Below are positions 9,812 through 18,750 of a stretch of 22,520 bases of DNA, in pieces. This stretch comes from Coptodactyla brooksi (lineage: Eukaryota; Arthropoda; Insecta; Coleoptera; Scarabaeidae): positions 1 to 22,520 of the forward strand of contig JAWQRM010000456.1 in NCBI GenBank assembly GCA_033557675.1. The letters are read 5' to 3'. The notes under the pieces are model-generated. The model was not told the DNA's origin and did not search any database. It was given only the letters and a program-made list of their open reading frames with translations. A program made the translations under genes and the position numbers. The number at the start of each line of letters is the position of its first letter. The stretch's first letter is position 1.

Positions 9812-12033
9812 ATTGTAAGTTTCTTAACTCACTAAGTTAATTCACTATATTGTAAATTTTACATTTTTGCGACAGTATTACCTTATTGATGTATTATTTT
9901 ACTCATACTATTTACATTAGTTTCAAAGCAGAGCTAGTGACGGATATATCACAGCACTTTTTAGCAAGTTTTCGGCTGATATTATTAAGATGATTGATGC
10001 CAGGTTTCTTACAAATATTGACTAGAACACTCATTATTGACATTCAGTTAAAATTTGCCAATATTTCTTACACAATCAACCAGTGACGAAACGTTCATGG
10101 AGTACGTAATAATTGAAGAAACATTTACGAATTAAAAAAAGGAATAGCAAATAATTAAATCTTTGCATTCCATAACGAGGATCTGCTAAAACCGAAACAC
10201 CGGGGGTGGGGAAATTCCTCTATGGCTGAAAAATTTTAACATGATCTATTTTTACGTTGCAATATGTCACACAATTTTCTATAAAATTCCATTTAAGAAA
10301 CGATTGTTTTTTTCTAGTAACTTATGTATGTAAAGTATGTAGAATTGAAGTTCTTTGGAAATTATGGGCATTTTGTTAGATTGAACATTGTTGTGGAGAA
10401 AAACCAAAAAGACTCAACAGTCATTGAGAGTAACTGGTATTTGTAGAGTAAATAGCATTAAAACTCGATCGCTGTATATTCAGGCATTGGCCTAAATACA
10501 CTCAGTTGACTTGTCCATTTGAACGTGATATTGTGGTAATTGACTAAGAGGATACAAAATGAGCCTCGAATTAATTTATAGTGCTCCATCATCATGTGTT
10601 GAAATTGCTGCACTTCCGCGTGTTTAGGTTGTTTAGAATTGCTGATATTTTTAATTTTCTCGTAATATTCTTGCAACTGGTTTGAAATTGTATCCAAAAT
10701 GTTTTTTTTTGGAAAGTGTAAAATATAGCTATTCGATGATATCACATAAAAGCCTATGTTTACAAAACTTAAGAAAGTGCTATTTATACGAACAGGTGAT
10801 ATTTATCGAACTACGCTATCTTAATCAAGGAACAATAATATTTTGTGGCTTATCTTCATTTAATCTGTTAACTTACTATCCATCAATTGCAGTTTGCTTT
10901 CACAAATTGATCAAACATAGTAATACACAAAGTTTCGATTCTTGCTAACATATTACCATCACAGTGCAAATAACCCCAGAGTTTGAAATTAAATTCGCCT
11001 GCCTCATCCGGGGTATTGCGAACTAGCAATTACCTAATATCTCAAGGCACTTTATCAATCAATGATGTACCTACATCCTTCATTGCAATTCGGCAGTTTG
11101 TACACCAAAATAGTAAAATTATTCATATTTAAATTATTAAAATTATTTCACCTGGTAAGATATTCCTTTCCATTGCTGTGGAAAGAAAATTAGTTTTTTT
11201 TTTACTAAGAATGCTTTTCCTTCCATATGACGAGTCATGCTAAAACATCCTAACCTTGTTTTGGCTATTCCATTGTTGCCCAATGTGGCTCAAGCTAATT
11301 AGGGATGATATGATATATTATTGTATTTAGATCATTAACCTTTTGGATGTATTCATAATTGATAAGTATATAAGGTAGGGTACTAAAAACCTCTATTGAT
11401 GTTTACTACGCTTGCTTAAACTTGCTTATATTAGAAAATATGCCTATTAATAGTCATTTTTAAACTCACATAGTTAATACGTTTTTAAAATATTTTTTAC
11501 AATATCGAATCTTACTTCTCGGAAAAGTGTATACTCATCGTTATAAACTTTATATTCAAGTATATTATGTTGTGGCTGCTTTTCCTCCTATCATACTTGC
11601 AATACCTTGTGGGAAAAATTTTGTGAATTGCAGGGATGTAGTTTTAATATTTTTATTTCAACCGATGTTAAACATTTTATACAACGAGTTGCATTGGGGT
11701 TGTACTCCGTCTTTCTTCGTTTATAGTACTGACCGTAATCGAAACACCATATCCATTCGGCGGATTAATAATAATGTGAACAGTAACCTTCGGAAAGTTC
11801 CTAACATACTGACAGCCATCATTCAAGATGACTATTAGGATGCAATTAGCAGGTCTTTGGAGAATCAGGATGGCAGCAATGGCTCCCATACGTAATGATA
11901 ACAGATGTAGAATGATTTTTTGTAGATCTAAGTCATTAACCCTACATTATGATTGCTACAACTTATTCAACTATGTATATCAACTCGAGTTTGATGTTTT
12001 CGTGTTTGAGTTACTGATATATCTCTAGTTGCA
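9812..12033. other. Long stretch without a supported gene
   Basis: The largest frames are 95 codons on the minus strand (10458-10745) and 103 codons on the plus strand (11527-11838), the latter overlapped by a 70-codon minus frame (11677-11889). None shows a motif, signal peptide or family I can name. The 10458-10745 frame has a mixed, non-repetitive composition (for example EYYEKIKNISNSKQPKHAEV) and could be an exon, but it has no supporting splice context that I could see. The stretch 9813-10457 shows nothing. Confidence 0.45.
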
Positions 12034-12435
12034 AGTAAATACAGTTATAATAGAGTAGAGCATCTTTGGGATAATGAAAGCAGTGTGAATGACGCTGATG
12101 ACAGATTTAATTTATACGATGAAAAATACATACATGCAAATGGTATATTGATATTCAAAATGCAGAATGCAATAGAAGCGTTTAAAAATGGAATTCTAGT
12201 TGGTGACAAATTTATAATAATGATCAGAATTCAAATGTTTCTAGTGAGGAATATGAAGCTAAAGTTGTTTAAGAAAAATCACATGTGAAACAAATACAAA
12301 AAGGAAGGGAGATAAAGAAAGGAAAACACTCACTTGAAAAAAAAGTGAATTTAGCTTAAGATATAAATTTTTTTAAAGGTAATGAACACCTATCCCTTGA
12401 TATGATGAATCCCAAAGACACATTATTAAATTTTT
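12034..12435 (+). pseudogene. Decayed coding remnant of unknown identity
   Basis: One plus-strand frame from about 12034 reads YSYNRVEHLWDNE and then DDRFNLYDEKYIHANGILIF and IEAFKNGILVGDKFI with no stop. After a frame change near 12228 the neighbouring frame gives SSEEYEAKVV, a stop, then HVKQIQKGREIKKGKHSLEK, another stop, and finally GNEHLSLDMMNPKDTLLNF before a stop near 12435. The mixed composition and the way stops separate otherwise protein-like segments suggest a real gene or transposon exon that has decayed. I do not recognise the protein. Its 5' end and any splice sites are not resolved. Confidence 0.45.
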
Positions 12436-13566
12436 AAGTAATTTTAAGTAATGTTAATGTGAATTATAAAAATCATAGAGGTACTAATCCCTAAGTATCA
12501 TGTGAACAAGCAAAATCCAGATCCAGTATTCCGCTATACGTTCTAAAATCCACTTACAGCAATTGGCAGAAGTGAATAATCTGGCTATAGCACCGGCCTA
12601 CAGAAAGCCTGACAAATAATACATTATCGTGATTCGTTAGCGGGCTGTTTAAACTTGATGGATAGTATCACTTAAATTGAAAGGAGGACGGATTTTTTGA
12701 CAATCATGAGGTGATCTGTGCGATTTTGTTGAAGCAGCAGTTTAACAAATCACGTTTCCGTGTGTGTATCCATTGCGTAGGATACACAAGTATCGTATAA
12801 ATAATGTCGAAGGTTATCCAGCCTTTGCCATTATTTTTTTAAACACAAAATGAATTTCTTATTATTTATTTAAGTTCCCTAAGAGATACATTTATTATTT
12901 TGTTAGTACATTCTCTTGTTGTCAATAATCGTTACACATAAATAAAAAAAACAGATACTATTGCATCTATTTTTCATATTGTATTTATTTACTTCTTGTA
13001 AATATTTTACATAATTGACACGCTTACATATGTGAAATGTTGCAATGTTGATAATTTGCAAAATCAATATTAATATCAGTAGTAAAGCCGCAGCTGCCTG
13101 GGGCAGTGCAAGGCATTTGAGCGCTTATCCAAACATCCTAGACCATTGGACGTGGCCAATTCCATTAATATAATTTCACTTGCATATATGAAATATATAT
13201 GTATGAACTGATCTGTATTATTTTTTGTATACTATTTTTGTTTTAATATGTGTTGAACTGTGACCAAAGTATGTCACATTTATAAAAATACACGTGTGTG
13301 TTAACACGATTCTATTACATAAAAAACATTCTTTAACAATTTTAAATACTAATTAATTATGAAACAAAATGTTTTTCTTTACTTAAACTTTTAAATTGCT
13401 GCTTCAAAATATCAGAGAACAACTGTTTTTTATATAATAAATATTTCTGCCAATCTTTTTATAAAGTAATATACACTCTAACCTTAACTTCCCATGTTCT
13501 GTTTGTCAGTACCTTGTCACTGTCGTGTTACTTGTCATCACTATTTCTTCTTCCTTTATATGATGC
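12436..13566. other. No gene seen
   Basis: AT-rich sequence with no supported frame. The stretch 13085-13165 is locally more GC-rich but no RNA gene or protein similarity is evident. Confidence 0.55.
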
Positions 13567-13601
13567 AACTCCTCAGTACCTCCTTAGGGTACTGAGGAGT
13601 T
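13567..13601. repeat. 14-bp perfect hairpin
   Basis: aactcctcagtacc (13567-13580) is exactly complementary to 13588-13601, with a 7-nt loop tccttag. It lies about 10 bp beyond the exon-like segment on the minus strand, in what would be the start of its downstream intron. Confidence 0.9.
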
Positions 13602-13611
13602 ACTTACCCTC

Positions 13612-13799
13612 CGGGTAGATCCTTCTTGTGCCGTTCAGATGTAACTTTAGTTGGACTGTAGAACCCTCGAATGTATGTAGTAGAACCGTTTGATGAATCT
13701 TCTGTAGTAGTATTGTTGATTTGTTGCTCCTTTTGTCTTTTTTTCAGATTTTACTTTTCATTTTCAGTTTACCAGGATCGAAATCTTCGTGGCTTGTAT
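13612..13799 (-). pseudogene. Exon-like minus-strand segment, one frameshift, unknown product
   Basis: On the minus strand the segment begins YPEDSDTSHEDFDPGKLKMK and ends in a frame reading NNTTTEDSSNGSTTYIRGFY, SPTKVTSERHKKDLPGG. The two halves are in different frames, with the change in an A-rich run near 13745, where a single-base indel is the simplest explanation. The end lies at GGAGGGTAAGTAAC, a good splice-donor consensus. The composition, acidic followed by basic and Ser/Thr-rich, suggests a nuclear or transposon-encoded protein. I do not recognise the family, and no clear acceptor site was found upstream. It may be a host exon or a transposon exon. Confidence 0.4.
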
Positions 13800-13814
13800 C
13801 ACTGTCTTCGGGGT

Positions 13815-14492
13815 ACTCAATATTTTAATTAAGAGAAAGGTATTCTAATATAAATTAAAACATTTAATGAATATCTTAATCGTTACAATATATATATATG
13901 AAAAAAATCCACGCAATTATGCTCTCAAAATTTGCTGAGATTAGCATATTACGTGGCTAATATATAGGTCATATTGATATTAGCTAAATAGCTGAACTCA
14001 AGAATGAAAATAATTCAAATATTTGTTGTAAAATCCCTTTGGTTAATCTCAAGAACGCATCAACCATTAATATTCTTGGTTTATGCAGACCTTCAGTATA
14101 TGAGCCAACTGCAGTTCTGGGGTCACTTTCTTGACGCCAACATTTTATCTAATTCTGACTATCTGATAAAGAAATACATTAGAAGAATACCAGTATGCTG
14201 TGTTCATTGTTGATACAGTAAAATAAAATTTATACGTGCGAAGGAGGAATTATATATCATGATCACCAAGAAAGAAGACAAATTAAAATTTGTGACTTAC
14301 AGAAAACTGAAATAAATATAAAACCGGCTGGAAACAATTCCAATGTAGAAGAAGAATTATAAACAAGACCCAAACATCATGTTACAAACAACTAATAAAA
14401 GTGGACATCCAACAAAATTAATAACTAAAATACACGAAAAGATAAAGAAAAACATCCAAACAAGGAGCAGTACAGTAACTAGAAATGAAACA
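13815..14492. other. No gene seen
   Basis: No supported coding sequence. A 69-codon frame at 14004-14213 has no recognisable features. Sequence at 14220-14490 is strikingly A-rich on the plus strand. Confidence 0.5.
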
Positions 14493-14791
14493 CAATGAAC
14501 CACATTCATATACACAGGAATGTACATTCACCTAATAACAAAAATATGCAAGAAACACAACATAAACTTTGAATCCCGTACTGCATACAGCATAAAATAC
14601 ACAACGCATCCAACAATAAAAAAAAACAATGGAGTGGTATAATCCAGAATATACAAAATCAAACGAGACACATGTAAAAGGTAATACATGTAACATATAA
14701 CATCCTATATAAAAAAACAAACATGATTCCAATTACCGAGAGCATCTCCATAAAAAATCCCACACATCTGGAAATAGAGAGCAGAATTTCC
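14493..14791 (-). repeat. Degenerate dispersed repeat, copy B
   Basis: The inverted partner of the repeat at 4186-4426. On the minus strand it starts ggaaattctg, passes through ccagatgtgtgggat and the exact word tggagatgctct, and ends near aatgtggttcatt. Copy B is longer in its middle by several tens of bases. The two copies are about 10 kb apart. Confidence 0.75.
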
Positions 14792-14819
14792 AAATCATGA
14801 AAACCTGATTTGGAAATTC
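14784..14819. repeat. 14-bp perfect hairpin at the edge of repeat copy B
   Basis: gaatttccaaatca (14784-14797) pairs exactly with 14806-14819 across an 8-nt loop. It overlaps the terminal bases of repeat copy B, so it may be a subterminal hairpin of that element. Confidence 0.85.
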
Positions 14820-14883
14820 GGTGTATTTATATTCAAATATTCATGAAGTGAGGTGATTTTTTGAAGACAATGATATTCAATTT

Positions 14884-15396
14884 CCCGTACACACGGAGGT
14901 GAAATGGCTTTCTCGAGGTAAAATGCTAAGCAGGTGACTTGAACTACATTCTGAGGTGCATGATCGATTGGCAAAGGTTAACAACAGTGGCCTATTATCA
15001 TATATTTTCAATCGACTTAACGATTTAAATTTAAATTTTTAATGTAAGACACCAGATCGGTTTATCAAAGAATGTCAAGGATATTTTAAAAAATGCTCTT
15101 CTGGATTCCAACAGATGATGTAAAAGTGTCTTCAATCTACCTCGTTATGGAGGACTGACAATGGAATTTACTAAATTAGAGTTAAGTAAATTTTGGTTAA
15201 AGGCTAAAAATCAATATTCACCATCATCCAGAAACACATTGTTGTATTATCCTGCTATGGTCACAGTAAAAAATGAATTTCATACTAAGCTAAATTTTAA
15301 CCAAAATTTTAGCTTAAAATTAAGTACAACTGAATCTGACTTCTTGCTTGTTTTAGTTATGCAGGATCCTTCTTCTCAATGCACTTCAAACTTTAA
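14884..15396 (+). pseudogene. hAT-superfamily transposase (ZBED5/SCAND3-like), C-terminal relic
   Basis: The plus strand from 14884 reads PVHTEVKWLSRGKMLSR, the conserved HTEVRWLSRGKVL block of ZBED5/SCAND3-like hAT proteins. A stop replaces the Phe/Tyr position, then LELHSEV follows. Further on, LLSYIFNRLNDLNLNF corresponds to the LADIFNRLNDLNLSLQG block with a few codons lost, ending in another stop. After a badly decayed section the frame at 15161-15400 gives ELSKFWLKAKNQYSPSSRNT and then FHTKLNFNQNFSLKLSTTES. This matches the C-terminal dimerisation region (FW, KTKYR, L-x-L-S-x-x-E-P blocks). The zinc finger and most of the catalytic core are missing. No host-domesticated copy would carry these stops. 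Confidence 0.85.
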
Positions 15397-15400
15397 TTAA

Positions 15401-16126
15401 TATTTTTTAACAAACAAATTTCAAATAGTTGTACTGTTTTACTGCTCTATCATTTTGAAAAATAGGCCACCTCTATCCTAATAAAATTTTTAATAGTTCG
15501 GATGTACGCGATTCGCATGATTTGTTACTTTTGCAAACTGCAAACGAATTCGATAGTATAAAGTGATAAAAATTGTTTTTATCCACGATGCAAAAAGATA
15601 ACAGAACCATCGAACGCATGCAACACGTTCGTTGTTGGTATTTATTCGTTGAACGTGTGTGTAGCTTAAAATAGAGACCACGAACTCAGGAAACGATAAA
15701 GTGATAACAGGAACGAGTAAAGCGGTCTAAATTGGTCTACGTGATAAAATTGGATCTATCTCTTTTCTTCGCGTGAAGAACGTGTTTCGTGTATTTGAAA
15801 CGTTCAACCTTATATATCACCCTCGACAATAAAACCCTCTTTTTAATACAGTTTAAACATATTTAGTGTACTTGTGTTGGTTTAAAGGGATTGTGTATAT
15901 CTGGTTTTATTCGAATATTTGATCAGATCAAAAGATTGAAACTATATGATTAAAAGTATTTAAACCTATACCTAACTATGCTGGCAATTAAAATTAATTT
16001 TGTTTGTTATCAATTAACTCGATTCACATGTTAAGCAATAGCTCATGTTATACTTCCATTGATGCGTGATATATTGTAATAAACTACAATAACTACTACC
16101 ATTCCTAATCTAAAAATGGAGACACT
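15401..16126. other. No gene seen
   Basis: A 63-codon minus frame at 15490-15681 has no recognisable features. The section 15810-15860 has a TATATA word followed by AATAAA, the arrangement found in an LTR, but no LTR partner or conserved ends were found. Confidence 0.5.
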
Positions 16127-16222
16127 AGGTCAAGGTTACTTCAAGGCCAATGTCAAGATCGAGGTCATTCAGGTGACCCGACCTTGACCATGACCTTGAT
16201 GTGGCCTTGACCTTGACCTGAG
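16127..16222. repeat. Cluster of TCAAGGTCA / TGACCTTGA words in fold-back arrangement
   Basis: The left half (16127-16178) carries tcaagg-type words on the plus strand and the right half (16179-16219) carries accttga and tgaccttga words, so the block is an imperfect inverted repeat. Extended TCAAGGTCA is the binding word of monomeric nuclear receptors of the FTZ-F1/SF-1 and ERR type. Short arrays of this word are also a common simple-repeat class in arthropod genomes, which is the more cautious reading. Confidence 0.7.
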
Positions 16223-16386
16223 GAGGAGGTTCCGGAATCGGCTAATAAGGTTAAGGGCTTTTCTTCTTAGATTTTAACCTTACAAGTGTAGATGTTAACC
16301 CTGAAAAATGCTTTATCCATAATAAGTTGAACTTTTTTGTTTGGATGGTGCCCAACTACTGACCCAAACAGTCCGCTACAAAGTTT

Positions 16387-17065
16387 TTAAACTTGAATGA
16401 ACGTATTCAAACATTTGCGATAACGACCATTATCCTTAGGGGAATCGAGATCTATAACTAAGACACCGTGGGGTGTTTCCCAACAGGTATTACAAATTTG
16501 CGTCAATTTCTCAAAAGCTGTGTCATTCCTAAGGTGATCGTCATATATGACGATGTGAAATCTTGTTTAAATAAGACTAAAAAATTGCAATTATCACGTA
16601 TTCATTGCTTTGGGATTGGCAGAATAAGTTTGGTGTAAAAGGAAGCAGTCCAAATCCTTATGGCGGCCGTAGGAATAAAATTGCTTTATTACACTTTATC
16701 CTGTACAACATAACAGAGAAATCTTTAATATTAGATATGGCAATTCAATCATTCATGTTTGAAAATTCGAAATATCCACAATCTTCTACGAGTCCAAGTA
16801 AACGACGAAGGTATTCGTATTTGCTTTGATATAAAGAGTTTAAGCATAAATAAATATTTAAAAATCTCAAACCGTTCCTAGAAAGAAGGGGCGACAACAT
16901 CGCATTCGCTTTTCCACACCCACTCGAACCTACGATAAGTCCACGTTTATAACCCTTAGAGAATCGGTCACTATTTCGTTTGAAAGATGTGTTTTCAAAG
17001 CCACCTTTAATATCGACAACAGGCAGGGCTAATGGTTGTTTCAGCAGGTTACATATGTCGGTCAT
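16387..17065 (-). pseudogene. Polinton packaging ATPase (FtsK/HerA-type, A32-like), near full-length but broken
   Basis: In an intact element this ATPase pumps DNA into capsids. The start is MTDICNLLKQPLALPVVDIK with a good ATG at 17065. The Walker A loop GSSGCGKA (residues 46-53) has Ala where Thr/Ser is expected. KYEYLRRLLG and EDCGYFEFSN follow, then a stop near 16745. The Walker B segment is lost through a 17-bp deletion, as comparison with the fragment at 18552-18750 shows. Downstream, decayed frames still give YSYGRHKDLDCFLLHQTYS, the GRH-x5-CF-L-QTY block typical of Polinton ATPases, then DNCNFLVLFKQD, then TCWETPHGVLVIDLDSPKDN and GRYRKC before a stop at 16387-16389. Total length fits the family. 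Walker A change, Walker B loss, stops and frameshifts show it is dead. Confidence 0.93.
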
Positions 17066-17140
17066 GGTGTTCTCTACACAAAGTTTGATTAATAATTAAA
17101 ACTACTTTGTTACGTGTCTTACAAATCTGGTTCACCAATT

Positions 17141-17760
17141 TCAACCTCGCAAGGCAATACTGATTAATTTTTCACTTCTTTATTAATATTAAGCAAAATA
17201 CAACGAATTGGGACTTAAACCTTTGATAAAAATGAGAGTAATAGATTGGCATAAAAGATCTGATGCATTAATTGGAACAAAGGACTTATTAATTGGAGCA
17301 AAGTTTAATGCGAGAATTAATTACGAAACAAATACTTTACACTTAGGACCCTTAATAATACCCTTCTATTTAGAGTACAATGGCAGTCGCGTATTGACAA
17401 AATTTACTGACGAAAATCAATTTTTAAGTTTACCTGATTAATTTTTCACTTCTTTATTAATATTAAGCAAAACACAACGCAGTAGTCAACACTTTATTAC
17501 TACAAAAAAATCGAAATAAAAAGCAGAACAAAATGTACTAACATTGTAATAGTAAAATGGGATAAAGAACTTAACAGTAAAGTTACTCAACCTCGCGAGG
17601 CAATACCGATTAATTTTTTACATTTTTGTTAATATTAAGTAAAACACAATGAAGTAGTCTTCAACACTTTGTTACGATCATAAAATAGAAATAAAAAGTA
17701 GAACAAAATGTATTAAAATTATAATTATAAAATGTGGTGAAGAACGTAACAATAAGGTAA
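17141..17760. repeat. Diverged tandem repeat, period 172 bp
   Basis: The core gattaatttttcacttctt followed by tattaatattaagcaaaa occurs at 17162, 17436 and 17608. The word aacctcgc(a/g)aggcaata precedes the first and third copies. Copies two and three continue in parallel through cttcaacacttt-like and gcagaacaaaatgta-like sequence, giving a period of 172 bp. Copy one is truncated after 17205, where the gypsy fragment starts. No coding potential is seen. It lies inside the Polinton relic and could be its own repeat or a later satellite-like insertion. Confidence 0.85.
17206..17435 (+). pseudogene. Ty3/gypsy pol fragment (end of protease and linker to RT)
   Basis: The frame reads GLKPLIKMRVIDWHKRSDAL and GTKDLL, then INYETNTLHLGPLIIPFYLE and ENQFLSLP. 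This is the segment between the aspartic protease active site and the reverse transcriptase in Ty3/gypsy (17.6-like) elements. Its right half (from about 17310) is nearly identical at the nucleotide level to 21990-22110, so both derive from the same family. The fragment has no LTR or other element part. It is flanked by two copies of a 44-bp stretch (17162-17205 and 17436-17479) that differ at one base. It entered as a fragment, perhaps during repair, rather than by normal integration. Confidence 0.88.
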
Positions 17761-17978
17761 ATGACTAATAACTAAGCAACTAAATAAGTACACAAATAAA
17801 TATAGAAATCAATGCATAAATAAATAAATAAAAATATACATACAAATAAATACACAATATCCTTTGTCACCAGCTTCTGTAGTTAGGTAATAAAGTAGAA
17901 AGAATATGATAAAATGATAAGGATACTACAAAATAAGGGATACAAAAGTGGAAGAGTGTACTAAGTCATGCACGCACG
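17761..17978. other. AT-rich low-complexity spacer
   Basis: Loose AAATAAATA repeats fill 17790-17870. There is no coding sequence. Confidence 0.7.
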
Positions 17979-18551
17979 TTACAGAAAAGCTCTTGAAGAT
18001 TCGAACTTTTCTATTTCGTTTGTTAGTGCTGAAATTATATTTACTATATCAGGATCGTGTGTTAGTCGTTGCAGATAATTTTTTCTTTCTTCTTTTAAAG
18101 TTTCTTGTAATTTTGATATTTGTTTAGTAAGCATTTGGTGAAGCTTATTACGAAAGAATGGGAATGGCTGGTAAAGGGTTGTTAGCATAATAATTTTTAG
18201 CAGTTTGGTTAAAAAATTGTGATAGGAATAAAGTTTGTTCGCTTCCAACACTAACAGCTATTGCTAGCACAGAATCACTGTTTACTGTTGAAGGTGCATT
18301 GCGGGAATGGTGCGCATAAACCGTAGGAGGATGTGGGTTTTGAAATGCATACCTCCCACACTTTGCATTAACAGCCATTGTATGTGGTGGTCTATATATA
18401 ATATAATTTCCCTCGGGAAATCATCCTGGGAAACGACCATCATTAATAGTTTTATCTTGCTCCAAAATCTGACGTAAGATGCTGTTGCTATTAGGAATGG
18501 TTCTTTCCCTGGCAAGCTCATTCTGTTCCTCTTTAAAGTTACTGTCTTCGT
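17979..18551 (-). pseudogene. Unidentified reading frame within the Polinton relic
   Basis: On the minus strand a frame just inside the inverted ATPase fragment reads DEDSNFKEEQNELARERTIP, then NSILRQILEQDKTINDGRF, a TGA at 18421-18423, FPEGNYIIYRPPHTMAVNAK, and continues to 18148. After a frame change near 18150 it runs on as LTKQISKLQETLKEERKNYL and TNEIEKFESSRAFL to a stop at 17979. Only one stop and one frame change interrupt about 180 codons, so it decayed no more than the neighbouring Polinton genes. The last part is charged and likely to form a coiled coil. I do not recognise it. Position and strand suggest a Polinton accessory or structural protein, but a captured host exon is possible. 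Confidence 0.55.
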
Positions 18552-18750
18552 CGAATACCTTCGTCGTTTTCCTGGACTCGTAGAAGATTGTGGATATTTC
18601 GAATTTTCAGACATGAATGATTGTATTGATATATGTCTAATATTATACCAATACACTTTAATATATCTAATATTAAAGATTTCTCTGTTATAATCTTTGA
18701 TGACGTATGTTGTACAGGACAAAGTGTAATAAAGCAATTTTATTCCTACG
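18552..18750 (+). pseudogene. Inverted fragment of the Polinton packaging ATPase
   Basis: The plus strand reads EYLRRFPGLVEDCGYFEFSD and then, after decay, NIKDFSVIIFDDVCCTGQSV and IKQFYSY. It matches the minus-strand sequence at 16668-16817 almost base for base. It contains the Walker B hydrophobic strand with acidic pair (VIIFDD) that is missing from the other copy, and about 35 bp more just before it. Its edges are sharp. At the left, similarity stops after cgaatacc, where the unidentified minus frame begins. At the right it stops at cctacg, where the polymerase reading stops. It thus separates two minus-strand genes. Confidence 0.9.

Noticed and set aside
11527..11838. 103-codon plus frame with hydrophobic segments, considered as a small membrane protein.
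   Set aside because: A competing minus frame covers much of it, no family motif is visible, and no splice or promoter context supports it.
14493..14791. Possible GIY-YIG or reverse-transcriptase remnant of a Penelope-like element, suggested by the A-rich sequence.
   Set aside because: No frame gives the conserved GIY-YIG or RT blocks, and the stretch aligns better with the non-coding repeat at 4186-4426.
15740..15860. Possible solo LTR (TATATA then AATAAA).
   Set aside because: No TG...CA ends, partner LTR or target-site duplication could be identified.
16605..16829. Plus-strand frame of 74 codons containing FENSKYPQSSTSPSKRRR.
   Set aside because: It is the antisense of the ATPase block EYLRRLLG...GYFEFSN. 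A similar antisense frame appears at 18282-18737 for the same reason.
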